Assembly: GCA_900553185.1 (NCBI GenBank)
Contig: USCT01000012.1
Location: 1-52,059 of the forward strand
DNA length: 52,059 bases
Direction: 5' to 3'
Origin: an uncultured Bacteroides sp.
GTDB lineage: Bacteria; Bacteroidota; Bacteroidia; Bacteroidales; Bacteroidaceae
Shown: positions 1 to 8,757 of the stretch, piece by piece
How the letters are laid out: each line of letters starts with the position of its first letter
How positions within the stretch are numbered: the first letter of the stretch is position 1
The notes under the pieces: generated by a model
Seen by the model: only the letters and a program-made list of their open reading frames with translations
What the model was told of the DNA's origin: nothing
Database searches by the model: none
Made by a program: the position numbers and the translations under genes

Positions 1-46
1 TCATTGGGGACTTGCACCCGTTAGTTAATACTCATGCCGAGCATAC
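1..46 (-). mobile_element. 5' end of a putative class C (bacterial) group II intron, cut by the window edge
   Basis: Read on the minus strand, the sequence from 46 down to 1 begins GTATGCTCGGCATGAGTA and continues with GGGTGCAAGTCCC. From memory, class C group II introns start GTGTGCCCGGCATGGGTGC followed by a GGGTGAGAGTCCC-like stem. The fit includes a compensatory change: the usual CCC/GGG stem is CTC/GAG here, with the same GGCAT loop, and the GGG/CCC stem is kept. Class C introns characteristically insert just downstream of rho-independent terminators, and a strong hairpin with a T-run (51-89) lies immediately upstream in that orientation. The ribozyme core and reverse transcriptase would lie outside the window. 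An alternative is a structured leader of another element; a tRNA reading was tried and does not fold. Confidence 0.6.
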
Positions 47-50
47 ATGA

Positions 51-89
51 AAAAAAGTTCCCGAATACGGATTGTTCGGGAACTTTTTT
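51..89 (-). terminator. Strong rho-independent terminator hairpin, possibly bidirectional
   Basis: A perfect 15-bp stem (51-65 with 75-89, core GTTCCCGAA/TTCGGGAAC) closes a 9-base loop and is flanked by A and T runs on both sides, so it could work in either direction. In the minus direction its T-run leads straight into the putative intron 5' end at 46. The nearest minus-strand gene upstream of it is the GH43 lipoprotein gene ending at 2264, from which it is now separated by the insertion sequence. Confidence 0.85.
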
Positions 90-126
90 CATTTACGTTA
101 TACTATTGTATAAATGTTATTTCTGG

Positions 127-142
127 TTCTCCTGACTTCGTC
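127..142 (+). repeat. Left terminal inverted repeat of the IS
   Basis: Sixteen bases, TTCTCCTGACTTCGTC, identical to the reverse complement of 1788-1803. Confidence 0.85.
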
Positions 143-205
143 ACTATAAAAACATCAATTTTATAATGTCTTGATAAATAATGTTTTGTAATTTTGCATA
201 CCCTG

Positions 206-219
206 ATTTTGGGGTACGC
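206..219 (+). repeat. Left copy of a 14-bp subterminal direct repeat in the IS
   Basis: ATTTTGGGGTACGC occurs here, just upstream of the transposase start, and again at 1771-1784, where it encodes the last residues of the transposase. It may be an internal transposase-binding site; that is inference. Confidence 0.6.
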
Positions 220-232
220 AAAGCATTTTTGT

Positions 233-1789
233 ATGTTTATCAAGCGAAAAAAGAATCGGTCAGGTACTGTAAGTATCGTTGTAGCTGAAAAGATTTCGGG
301 TTATTATAAGGAGCTTACCACTATAGGTATAGCGCGTACTCAAGAAGAGATAGATTCTCTCATAATGAAAGGTCGTAAATGGATAGATGCGGAGCAGGAA
401 CGCCGTCATCCACGGCTGGATCTTTTCGGTGAGGAACGTAAGAAGTGTGATGCAGAGCTTCTGAGTGCCGAACAGATGCTTTCGTACATAACCAATATCT
501 CTATTAATGGAGCGGACCTGATACTTGACCGTGTCTTTGACAGTGTGGGATTCAACAGGATAGATGATGAGGCATTCCGTCAACTTGTAAAAGCCCGCCT
601 GTCTTATCCTGCAAGCAAGGCTGCCACAGTGGAGTATCTGAAGAATCATTTTGACGAAGATGTCAGCCTGTCGAAAATCTATCGTTATTTGGACAAACTG
701 AGCGATAACCAACATAAGATAGTTCAGAACATAAGCGTCCTTCACACGAAGAAGATTTTAGGCGGCCATATCGGTGTGCTATTTTATGATGTCACTACAC
801 TCTATTTTGAAGCGGACTATGAAGACGAGCTTCGTAAAACAGGTTTCTCCAAGGAAGGGCGTCATCAGAACCCTCAGACTATATTGGGACTGTTGGTCAG
901 CATTGGCGGCTATCCGCTTGCGTATTGCATCCATGAGGGCAACAAGTACGAGGGGCACACGATGCTTCCGGTAGTGACGGAATTTGTCCGGAAATATGAG
1001 CTGGAAGATTTTATCGTGGTGGCTGACTCTGGGTTGATGAACAACGATAATATAGCCGACCTTGAAGCAAACGGTTACAAGTATATCATCGGTGCGAAAA
1101 TCAAGAACGAGAGCAGGAAGATACAGGAATGGATATTGGAGCAGCCTGAGACAGACTGCCAGATGGTTGAATACGATAAAGGCAACGGACAGAGGTTGTT
1201 GGTTGGATATACAGAAGAGCGTGCCCGAAAGGATGCTTATAACCGGGAGAAAGGTATACGCCGTCTGGAGAAGGCTTACCACAGAGGTACGCTTACCAAA
1301 GACAATATCAACAAGCGCGGATACAACAAGTTCCTGAAAATGGAGGGGGATGTGAAAGTGACCATCAATTATGAGAAACTGGAGAAGGATGCGAAATGGG
1401 ATGGTCTCAAAGGATATCTTACCAATACGACTATACCAGTAAATGACGTGTATGCCGCCTACCATAACCTGTGGCATGTTGAAAGAGCCTTCCGCATAGC
1501 AAAATCAAAGATCGAGATAAGACCAATGTTTCACTTCACACGGCGCAGGATAGAAGCCCATGTCTGTATCTGCTTCGTGGCCTTGAAAGTTTACAAGGAA
1601 TTGGAGCGTCTGCTGAAACTGTCAGGCATAAATATGAGTGTGGACAAGGTGCTCGAACTTGCTAAAACTATAGTGACTATACAGATGACATTGCCTCAGA
1701 ACAAGCAGACAATCAATAGAACTATGCTGATGAAACGGCATCAACGTATCGCTCCATTGTTTGCTGATGAATTTTGGGGTACGCGTTGA
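233..1789 (+). CDS. IS1634 family DDE transposase
   Basis: This 518-residue protein catalyses cut-and-paste movement of the surrounding element. It has the transposase DDE_Tnp_1 layout: a first Asp in LFYDVTTLYFEA (about D186), a second in VVADSGLMNND (about D265), and the Glu in the YHNLWHVERAFRIAKSKIE signature (about E417), which is the YREK-like box of the IS4 superfamily. I chose ATG 233 (MFIKRKKNRSGTVSI), the usual N-terminus of this family; the frame is open upstream to a TTG at 194, but that would run through the 14-bp subterminal repeat. Length is normal for IS1634 transposases and no frameshift is seen, so the element may be active. It is transcribed away from the terminator at 51-89. 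Confidence 0.9.
   Translation: MFIKRKKNRSGTVSIVVAEKISGYYKELTTIGIARTQEEIDSLIMKGRKWIDAEQERRHPRLDLFGEERKKCDAELLSAEQMLSYITNISINGADLILDRVFDSVGFNRIDDEAFRQLVKARLSYPASKAATVEYLKNHFDEDVSLSKIYRYLDKLSDNQHKIVQNISVLHTKKILGGHIGVLFYDVTTLYFEADYEDELRKTGFSKEGRHQNPQTILGLLVSIGGYPLAYCIHEGNKYEGHTMLPVVTEFVRKYELEDFIVVADSGLMNNDNIADLEANGYKYIIGAKIKNESRKIQEWILEQPETDCQMVEYDKGNGQRLLVGYTEERARKDAYNREKGIRRLEKAYHRGTLTKDNINKRGYNKFLKMEGDVKVTINYEKLEKDAKWDGLKGYLTNTTIPVNDVYAAYHNLWHVERAFRIAKSKIEIRPMFHFTRRRIEAHVCICFVALKVYKELERLLKLSGINMSVDKVLELAKTIVTIQMTLPQNKQTINRTMLMKRHQRIAPLFADEFWGTR
1771..1784 (+). repeat. Right copy of the 14-bp subterminal direct repeat in the IS
   Basis: ATTTTGGGGTACGC, identical to 206-219 and in the same orientation. 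It lies inside the 3' end of the transposase gene, a few bases from the right inverted repeat. Confidence 0.6.
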
Positions 1790-1803
1790 CGAAGTCAGGA
1801 GAA
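1788..1803 (-). repeat. Right terminal inverted repeat of the IS
   Basis: GACGAAGTCAGGAGAA, the exact inverse of the left end. The TGA stop of the transposase (1787-1789) overlaps its inner edge. Confidence 0.85.
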
Positions 1804-2263
1804 ACCAATGATTATATAACGAAAAAGAGGATGCATCATTTTGACACACCCTCTACTTTTTTCAATCTCTCCCATTATCGTACGTACCGTCCGGCATACA
1901 GAAATCCTTCTTTGTCGGACCTGTCAAAGACAGCAGATCGTTTCAATTTTACCGTTCCTCTCTACCATTTCCACGAGATTTTCACCTAATCATTACTGAC
2001 TTTATCCTCCTATTATTTACGATATAACGGCTTTTATCGTGACTTACTTTTAGAGGAAATGATAAAAACTTCGAGAGAGTCCCAACACATAGGAGCCACC
2101 GAAGCGACTCCTATGATTTAATGAGAGTAAAAACACTTTCGCTGTTTATGAAATATACATTCTTCAACAGCAGACATGATGTAAAAACAAACTTTCCCTT
2201 TTTAAAATAAAATCTGAAAACAATTTACAGAACAACTGTTCAACATTATATTATGCAGACGGA
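1804..2263. other. Intergenic region between the IS and the GH43 gene
   Basis: About 460 AT-rich bases with no convincing gene. A weak 8-bp hairpin (2088-2095 with 2108-2115, CATAGGAG/CTCCTATG) lacks a T-run on either side. Around 1824-1863 an imperfect stem flanked by A and T runs might be a weak terminator. No promoter matching TAnnTTTG points into the GH43 gene, which ends here. Confidence 0.5.
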
Positions 2264-3988
2264 CTATTTTATGCCATACATACCAATAGTAGTACCAGTA
2301 AATCCTCCAGCCATATTCGTAGATAGATACCCCGCATCAACATCCTTGCATAACAGTTTCCAATCATCTGTATCTGAAGAATAATAGAAATCAAACGTAG
2401 AGCCTTTTGATACAACCTTCAAACAAATAGCCTTCATCTCATTATCAACAGGCATCACGGTCAGTTCTTTATCATCCTTTTCCCCTATCTGAATTAAAGC
2501 TACCGAACGCTGTCCTTTTACATTCTTCATACAGAAGAAATACTGATGAGTTTCATCTTTAAACAATAAGATTCCAGCTTTCTCTGAATCCCCAACCGGA
2601 TTGAATAACATACGCGTACTACATTCGAATTTATGATGCTGGATTCTACGACAAATAAAAGCAGGTGTCTTCTTCTCTTTCGAACTTACTCCACTACATT
2701 TTAAGGTTAAATATCCAGGTGTCTCCGTTAGAGAATACAATCCGGCAGCCGCCGAACGTAACGTCATCCACTCTAAGCCCAAAGTTGAAGAATCAAACAG
2801 CTCATTCTTTTCAAAATTACCAAAAGTAGTAATAGAATCACGCTTTACATTTTCCCTTTTAAGAATCAAAGGAACTGTTTCATGCGCTTTTGTCATATAT
2901 GGAAACCCATCCTTACTCCATTTTACAGGCATAAGAAATGTTTCACGCCCCAAATTCTCGAAAGTATTGTTAATCGGACGACAAGCCAAAAACACTGCCC
3001 ACCAGTCACCTTCTTTCGTTTGAATCAAATCTGCATGTCCGGCACAAGTTACAGGATTTATCCGTTTATCATCCAGATCCCGCTGTGTCAGGATCGGATT
3101 TTTTTCCCAAGGCTTGAATGGGCCCATCGGAGAATCTCCACGAAAGATTACCTCTGAATGTCCTGTACTCGTTCCACCTTCTGCCGACATCAGAAAATAT
3201 TTTCCGTTAATTTTATACATATGAGGCCCTTCAATCCAAATAGGCTTCTTTTCCGGAGAAACTCCCTTATTCACTAGAATCTTACGCGGTCCTACCGTTC
3301 TGTCTGTCTTTACATCAAACTCCTGAATACGAATGGTACGATGTCCGCTATATTCAGGTTTATTATCTGGTGCATCGTCATTATTCACAATATAGGCCTT
3401 TCCATCTTCGTCAAAGAAAAAAGAAGGATCAATGCCACCTACTTCTGGCAACATGATAGGATCAGACCATTCTCCAAACGGGTTCTGGGTCTTTACAAAG
3501 AAATTACCTGCCCCCACATTGGTTGTTACCATATAATAAGTTTTATTTTGTGGATTATAAGAAATTGCCGGAGCAAAAATACCGCCACTTACATCCTGCC
3601 CATCCATATTGACCAATTGTGAAGGACGATTCAATATATTACCTATCTGCTTCCAGTTTACCAGGTCTTTACTATGAAAAATAGGTACACCCGGATAATA
3701 AGTAAACGTAGAAGTTACCAAGAAATAATCCTCCCCATTCGTACAAATACTTGGATCAGAATACCATCCCGGAAGTATAGGATTGTAAAAACAATTTTCG
3801 TCAGGTAATGGATTATCCTTGTAAAAATCATCATTCCCTTTGTAATAAAAAAAATCGAAAAGGGCCACAGACTTTCCAATAGGAGGAAGTTCTTTCCCTG
3901 ATTTTAAGGAGCACGATGTCAGACTAATCGTACAAGCCGTCATCATTAAAGCAGTAACGACTGAAATGGAAATACTTTTTTTTCTCAT
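2264..3988 (-). CDS. GH43 family glycosidase lipoprotein (beta-xylosidase / alpha-L-arabinofuranosidase)
   Basis: A 574-residue predicted lipoprotein glycosidase acting on xylan or arabinoxylan side chains. The N-terminus MRKKSISISVV is followed by a hydrophobic stretch and lipobox candidates (MMTAC, Cys19, or SLTSC, Cys26). The five-bladed propeller carries the GH43 triad: general base Asp in WYSDPSI (about D78), pKa-modulating Asp in GGIDPSFFFD (about D187) and acid Glu in IWIEGPHMY (about E253). A C-terminal beta-sandwich of roughly 200 residues (from about 370) resembles the concanavalin-like domain of GH43 xylosidases. ATG 3988 was chosen because the upstream extension in frame lacks a signal peptide. 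It is transcribed divergently from the HTCS gene, and a 21-bp phased repeat lies 80-108 bp upstream. The exact substrate cannot be told from sequence. Confidence 0.85.
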   Translation of the reverse strand: MRKKSISISVVTALMMTACTISLTSCSLKSGKELPPIGKSVALFDFFYYKGNDDFYKDNPLPDENCFYNPILPGWYSDPSICTNGEDYFLVTSTFTYYPGVPIFHSKDLVNWKQIGNILNRPSQLVNMDGQDVSGGIFAPAISYNPQNKTYYMVTTNVGAGNFFVKTQNPFGEWSDPIMLPEVGGIDPSFFFDEDGKAYIVNNDDAPDNKPEYSGHRTIRIQEFDVKTDRTVGPRKILVNKGVSPEKKPIWIEGPHMYKINGKYFLMSAEGGTSTGHSEVIFRGDSPMGPFKPWEKNPILTQRDLDDKRINPVTCAGHADLIQTKEGDWWAVFLACRPINNTFENLGRETFLMPVKWSKDGFPYMTKAHETVPLILKRENVKRDSITTFGNFEKNELFDSSTLGLEWMTLRSAAAGLYSLTETPGYLTLKCSGVSSKEKKTPAFICRRIQHHKFECSTRMLFNPVGDSEKAGILLFKDETHQYFFCMKNVKGQRSVALIQIGEKDDKELTVMPVDNEMKAICLKVVSKGSTFDFYYSSDTDDWKLLCKDVDAGYLSTNMAGGFTGTTIGMYGIK

Positions 3989-4067
3989 ATTCACGAAATT
4001 AAATAACAAACATAAATTTCTGATAAAGCAAAAATAGAGAATCATTTTATGAGAACTTTTCATATTT

Positions 4068-4096
4068 GTTACACAAATTAGCCGATTTATTACATC
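4068..4096. promoter_or_regulatory. Putative HTCS (AraC-type) operator: two half-sites 21 bp apart upstream of the GH43 gene
   Basis: GTTACAC at 4068-4074 and ATTACATC at 4089-4096 are in the same orientation with TTACA spaced exactly 21 bp, two turns of the helix. The same motif and spacing recur upstream of the symporter-xylanase operon (12908-12957). AraC-family domains, such as the one ending the HTCS, bind paired direct half-sites about 21 bp apart. The position, some 80 bp before the GH43 start codon and just upstream of candidate -7 boxes, fits an activator site. Function is inferred, not shown. Confidence 0.55.
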
Positions 4097-4353
4097 TTCC
4101 ACAAGAACAGAAATGTTCTATCCAATATATAGCACCTTCCTGATAATTTGATAAAAACTAAGTCCAACCCACTAGATGGACGATCAACAAACAAGAAAAA
4201 GAAAAATCCATCTACATACTCTACGTCTCAATTTCTATTCAGGTCTATGACTATTATTGCCCAAAAGACAAAATACATGTATCAGCAAAAAATACTTCAG
4301 AAAGAATTTATGTTCTCATTCTTTTTTACTACTTTCATCCCCGATATAAGTGC

Positions 4354-4361
4354 TACCTTTG
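4354..4361 (+). promoter_or_regulatory. Candidate -7 element for the HTCS gene
   Basis: TACCTTTG matches the Bacteroidetes TAnnTTTG element about 110 bp upstream of the ATG at 4471. No good TTTG lies at the -33 position, so the call is tentative. Confidence 0.4.
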
Positions 4362-4470
4362 GAGAGTTAGAGTCAATTACCGGCCTTTAATCAAAATCCA
4401 ATGCTACCATATATCTTTTAAACAGATTATTCAAATTTTATCCTTCAGAATATTGACTAAAAACACAACT

Positions 4471-7400
4471 ATGACAATAAAAAAAATATTCATCATTATA
4501 TCCATTATCCTTCTGGCAATTTATCAACACAGCGCGGCTCAAACAAGTGTGTTTTATAAAACAGGGGACCAGATATCCAGCAGCCTGATCAACAGCATTT
4601 ATCAGGACAAAAAAGGATATCTATGGATAGCAACGGAGTATGGATTAAACATCTTTGACGGTAACCAGTTTCACACATTAAGACACAAAGACAAGGATCC
4701 GAACTCACTTTGCAACAATCATGTCAGAACCATCTTTGAAGACAGCCAGAACAATATATGGATAGGTACCATGACAGGATTAATGAAATATCATAGAGAA
4801 AGTAACACCTTTACGAAAATAACACTTCACAAAAAATCAGAAATCATCAATCCCCATGTTTCTCAAATCATAGAGCGTAAAAACGGAGAAATATGGATCG
4901 CTACCTCAAACGAAGGAATCTTTCAAATAGATCCTTCAAAGAATAGCGGACAGAATTCAGCAATAACCTACCAACTGAATCTGACCCACATTTCATCCAT
5001 GCTGGAAGACAACAACGAACAATTATGGCTCGGATCTGAATCTCAAGGAATAGCCATATTCAATCCTGAAAAACAAAACGTAAAGTTTATTCAAGTACCA
5101 GAATTAAGCGAAAACAACGTATCTACCTTGGCCAAAGACAATCAGGGAAACATATACATCGGTACCTTTACACAAGGATTAAACATCTACCAGCCTACAG
5201 GCCAAAAAATCATACAATATCCCCATAAAGCAGAAAAAGAACTGCAAATCACATCTTTATTGTTTACTCAAGGGAAACTGCTCATTGGTACTGATGGAGG
5301 AGGCATGAAAGTTTACTCCCCTGCAACAGGGAAAATTACAGAATGGGACGCTCCCGATGAAATAAAGAAAGAACTGAAAGACGCCAAGATACACTCAATT
5401 CTCCAGGACAAAGACAAAAATCTATGGTTAGGACTTTTCCAGAAAGGGATAGTATTTATTCCACAACAACTCAACATATTCCAGTATTACGGTAGTAAAA
5501 TCGCTGATAAAAATCCGATCGGGGCAGGTTGTGTCATGTCCATACTGGAAACAAGAGATCAGCACCTGTTTATTGGAATAGACAGCAAAGGATTGTATGA
5601 ACTGGATGCAGAATTCAATCAAATCAAACATTATCAACCCAATAAAAATACAGCCAATACCATACTCAGCTTGTACGAAGACACTGACAATAATCTCTGG
5701 ATAGGCTCTTATACACAAGGAATAAGCAAATTCAACCGCAAAAACGGAACATGGGAGAACATTCCAGAGCTTTCGAATGCTACCATATACAACATCAAAG
5801 AGGACAATCAACGAAACCTGTACATCAGTACATACGGCTCAGGAATGTATGTCTATAACCTGGACAATAAAAAGTTGACAAACTTTCAGAACAATAAACA
5901 ACATACAGCCGTCTCTTTACCTGATAACTGGATCAACACATTCTATCTCGACAAAAATGGAATGATCTGGATAGGCATGTTTACCGGAGTGAGCTGCTTT
6001 AATCCATCTACACAAGAATTCATACATTCAGAAGATAATAACTACCTGATCAAAAGTGACATAGTACATTGCATACTGGAAGGAGACGACCAGCTTATGT
6101 GGATAGGTACAGCCGACGGACTATATTCCTATAACAAAGAAAATGGGGAAACCAAACGTTATACACAAAAAGACGGATTAAGCAACGATGCGATTGCCGG
6201 TCTATGCAAAGATAAGGAAGGGAATATATGGATCAGTACTTTCAACGGAATAAGCAAATATAATCCACATTCGGATACTTTCATCAATTTTTATGCAGGA
6301 GACGGACTGCAAGGCAATGAATTTACCCGAGGAGCTTTTTTCCATACGCAATCAGGGAATATTATATTCGGAGGAATAAACGGAATCACCTCATTTGTTC
6401 CGGAACAAATCATAGACTCTCCCATCAAGCTGGATCTTGTCATAACAAACTTTCTGCTATCCGGTGAACCCATCAATAACCAGACACTTTCCGGAGGAAA
6501 ACCTATCATTACAGATGCGGTAGACGAAGCAAAAACTTTTCGGCTTTCGCACAACGACAATACATTCCGTATTACCTTCTCCACATTACGATTTGAAGAT
6601 ACCAGACAAACATATTACAAATACCGTATTAAGGAACTTCACGAATCCTGGCAAACTACTCCGACAGGACATTACGACATCGGTTACAATAACCTTCTGC
6701 CAGGAAAATATACCCTGGAAGTACGTGCCATAAACCGGAATAATCAATCCGATATACATACTTATCACATAATCATCACCCCACCCTGGTACGCATCCTG
6801 GTGGGCCAAACTCCTTTATACCATTCTGGCAGGAATTCTTTGCTGGACAATTATCAACTATATACGTATCCGGTTCCAACGCAAACGTGAATTGATTGAA
6901 ATCCAACATGCGCAGGATATCAACGAGGCCAAACTACAATTTTTTATCAATATCTCACACGAGATACGCACACCGATGACACTGATCATTACGCCACTAG
7001 AGAAATTACTGCGTAATTGTAAGGAGCCGGATCTGTATAACACATATCTGATGATTTATCGTAACGGACAGAGAATTCTACAACTGATCAATCAGTTAAT
7101 GGATATACGAAAGATTGAAAAAGGACAAATGAAACTGCATTTCTACCACACCAATCTGGTAATCTTCATCAGAGATATAGTTTCTGACTTTCAAATAGCA
7201 GCCCAACAAAAACAAATAAAAATCAGTTTTGTACCGGAAGAAAGCGAAATCAATGCGTGGATTGATCCGAACAACTTTGATAAGGTACTGAACAATCTAT
7301 TGGCAAACGCCTTGAAATTTACCCCTGATGGAGGTCAAATAACCATCAGTCTGCGTAAAGGTGAGAATGATTCATGCACCTCTACACTCCATAAGTACAT

Positions 7401-8592
7401 TGAAATACAAGTAAAAGATACAGGCATCGGACTGGATGAGAAACAAAAGGAACGCATATTCGACCGCTTTTATCAGATTGACAACAACACGACACATAAC
7501 TTAGGAGGGACAGGAGTAGGGCTACACCTGACCCGTTCTTTAATCCTGCTGCATCACGGCAATATCACCGCTGAAAACAATACAGACTGTAGTGGAAGTA
7601 CATTTACCATACAAATACCTTCCGGATGTGAACACCTGACCCCTGAAGAAATGTGCCAACCTTCCGCAAGTCCCATAATCGTTCCAACCACTGAAACGCT
7701 CGATCTGATGGGAACATCCTGTTTAGAGGCAGAAATACTGCAGGAAATGAAAAAGGAAGCAGGTAAGAAACGTGTAAAGACCAACCTGAACATCCTGATC
7801 GTTGATGATGAAAAAGAGATACAACAACTCCTACAGGAAGAACTTTCCAATGAATACAGAATAGCCACATGCAATAATGGCAAGGAAGCCTATGAATACA
7901 TTCTAAGCCATAATGTCGACCTAATCATCAGCGATGTCATGATGGATGAAATGGACGGATTCACCCTTTGCAAGAAAGTAAAACAAAATACAAACGTCAA
8001 TCATATTCCCATTATCCTGGTAACGGCCAAAGAAGATATCGAAAACCAAGTAAAGGGATTGGATTTAGGAGCTGACGCCTACTTAACCAAGCCCTTCCAC
8101 ATCGAAGTATTAAAAAGCAATATCAACAATCTGCTGAAAAACCGCAGGTTATTGAAAAATAAATTCAGCGGTTCACAGGAACAAACCGATAAGATTCAGC
8201 AAATATCAATCAAATCGGCCGACGAAGCCCTGATGAACAAAATCATGGAAATTATCAACAAAAACCTGTCCGAACCCAATTTAAGTGTAGAGATGCTGGC
8301 ACAAGAAGTAGGACTAAGCCGCGTACATCTACATCGGAAACTTAAAGAGCTTACAAGCCTGTCAACACGCGACTTTATCAGAAACATTCGTATGCAACAG
8401 GCTGCCCAGTTATTAAAAGAAAAGAAGTTATCCATTTCAGAAGTAGCTTATGCGGTAGGTTACAACAACCTGTCCCATTTTTCAAGCAGTTTCAAGGAAA
8501 TGTATGGCATCTCTCCCAAAGATTACATGCAGACCAGCTTACAGAAAAATCAAGCAGAACCTAAAAATCAGGAAAACCGGACAGATCAATAA
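4471..8592 (+). CDS. Hybrid two-component system sensor kinase/response regulator (HTCS), xylan-type
   Basis: A 1373-residue one-protein signalling system. In order: signal peptide (to about residue 24), about 14 two-component propeller repeats (many WIGT/LWIG motifs) forming the periplasmic sensor, a Y_Y_Y domain near 690-765, a membrane helix near 776-797, a HisKA domain with phospho-acceptor His about 830 (NISHEIRTPM), an HATPase with DTGIGL and GGTGVGLHL motifs, a receiver domain with Asp about 1155 (LIISDVMMDEMDG), and a C-terminal AraC-type helix-turn-helix (about 1265-1365, SEVAYAVGYNNLSHFSSSFKE). Members of this family sense oligosaccharides released from one glycan and switch on the linked genes. 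Its neighbours are GH43, GH10 and a symporter, like the xynR-linked cluster of Prevotella, so xylo-oligosaccharides are the likely ligand. ATG 4471 is preferred to an upstream TTG at 4453. Confidence 0.92.
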   Translation: MTIKKIFIIISIILLAIYQHSAAQTSVFYKTGDQISSSLINSIYQDKKGYLWIATEYGLNIFDGNQFHTLRHKDKDPNSLCNNHVRTIFEDSQNNIWIGTMTGLMKYHRESNTFTKITLHKKSEIINPHVSQIIERKNGEIWIATSNEGIFQIDPSKNSGQNSAITYQLNLTHISSMLEDNNEQLWLGSESQGIAIFNPEKQNVKFIQVPELSENNVSTLAKDNQGNIYIGTFTQGLNIYQPTGQKIIQYPHKAEKELQITSLLFTQGKLLIGTDGGGMKVYSPATGKITEWDAPDEIKKELKDAKIHSILQDKDKNLWLGLFQKGIVFIPQQLNIFQYYGSKIADKNPIGAGCVMSILETRDQHLFIGIDSKGLYELDAEFNQIKHYQPNKNTANTILSLYEDTDNNLWIGSYTQGISKFNRKNGTWENIPELSNATIYNIKEDNQRNLYISTYGSGMYVYNLDNKKLTNFQNNKQHTAVSLPDNWINTFYLDKNGMIWIGMFTGVSCFNPSTQEFIHSEDNNYLIKSDIVHCILEGDDQLMWIGTADGLYSYNKENGETKRYTQKDGLSNDAIAGLCKDKEGNIWISTFNGISKYNPHSDTFINFYAGDGLQGNEFTRGAFFHTQSGNIIFGGINGITSFVPEQIIDSPIKLDLVITNFLLSGEPINNQTLSGGKPIITDAVDEAKTFRLSHNDNTFRITFSTLRFEDTRQTYYKYRIKELHESWQTTPTGHYDIGYNNLLPGKYTLEVRAINRNNQSDIHTYHIIITPPWYASWWAKLLYTILAGILCWTIINYIRIRFQRKRELIEIQHAQDINEAKLQFFINISHEIRTPMTLIITPLEKLLRNCKEPDLYNTYLMIYRNGQRILQLINQLMDIRKIEKGQMKLHFYHTNLVIFIRDIVSDFQIAAQQKQIKISFVPEESEINAWIDPNNFDKVLNNLLANALKFTPDGGQITISLRKGENDSCTSTLHKYIEIQVKDTGIGLDEKQKERIFDRFYQIDNNTTHNLGGTGVGLHLTRSLILLHHGNITAENNTDCSGSTFTIQIPSGCEHLTPEEMCQPSASPIIVPTTETLDLMGTSCLEAEILQEMKKEAGKKRVKTNLNILIVDDEKEIQQLLQEELSNEYRIATCNNGKEAYEYILSHNVDLIISDVMMDEMDGFTLCKKVKQNTNVNHIPIILVTAKEDIENQVKGLDLGADAYLTKPFHIEVLKSNINNLLKNRRLLKNKFSGSQEQTDKIQQISIKSADEALMNKIMEIINKNLSEPNLSVEMLAQEVGLSRVHLHRKLKELTSLSTRDFIRNIRMQQAAQLLKEKKLSISEVAYAVGYNNLSHFSSSFKEMYGISPKDYMQTSLQKNQAEPKNQENRTDQ

Positions 8593-8681
8593 ATCATCTA
8601 AAAAAGAATGGCCACCGTACTTGGATAAATATCCGGTACAGCAGCCATTCTCAGCAGAGACTCGCTTCATTTATATTGATG

Positions 8682-8725
8682 GAAAGAAAGCAACATAGCC
8701 CGATACCGGTATGTTACTTTCTTTC
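8682..8725. terminator. Bidirectional terminator between convergent HTCS and xsa-like genes
   Basis: A 15-bp stem with one mismatch (GAAAGAAAGCAACAT at 8682-8696 with 8711-8725) around a 14-base loop, sitting between the ends of two convergent genes. Confidence 0.65.
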
Positions 8726-8757
8726 AGATCATTATCAAAAAAATAGACTTTCAGCGT

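Larger units (their letters stand above)
127..1803 (+). mobile_element. IS1634-type insertion sequence (IS4 superfamily), apparently complete
   Basis: Matching 16-bp ends (TTCTCCTGACTTCGTC at 127-142 and its exact reverse complement at 1788-1803) flank one long transposase gene. Allowing a one-base gap, the similarity extends a few bases outward (TGG/TGG). The transposase stop codon lies inside the right repeat. No exact target-site duplication is visible, so the precise outer ends are uncertain. The element sits between the GH43 gene and the terminator/intron patch. Confidence 0.85.
3989..4470. other. Divergent regulatory region between the GH43 gene and the HTCS gene
   Basis: 482 bp, AT-rich. 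It contains two candidate -7 elements for the minus-strand GH43 gene (CAAACATA at 4007-4014 and CAAAAATA at 4029-4036, each TAnnTTTG when read on the minus strand), the phased TTACA repeats at 4068-4096, and a TACCTTTG element at 4354-4361 pointing to the HTCS gene. An open frame at 4148-4390 is Lys/Ser-rich and judged spurious. Confidence 0.6.

Noticed and set aside
1..46. Possible end of a tRNA gene on the minus strand (GGGTGCAAGTCCC looks like a T arm)
   Set aside because: No 7-bp anticodon loop or acceptor pairing fits; the combination of landmarks matches a group II intron 5' end better.
110..1815. Target-site duplication of the IS
   Set aside because: AATGTTATTT on the left and AATGATTATA on the right are only loosely similar; no exact repeat flanks the ends.
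2088..2115. 8-bp hairpin downstream of the GH43 gene as its terminator
   Set aside because: No T-run follows on the minus strand and the 12-base loop is large; kept only as a weak structure.
4148..4390. 80-codon open frame on the plus strand upstream of the HTCS
   Set aside because: Low-complexity Lys/Ser/Thr composition, non-ATG start, no recognisable domain, and it runs through the promoter region.
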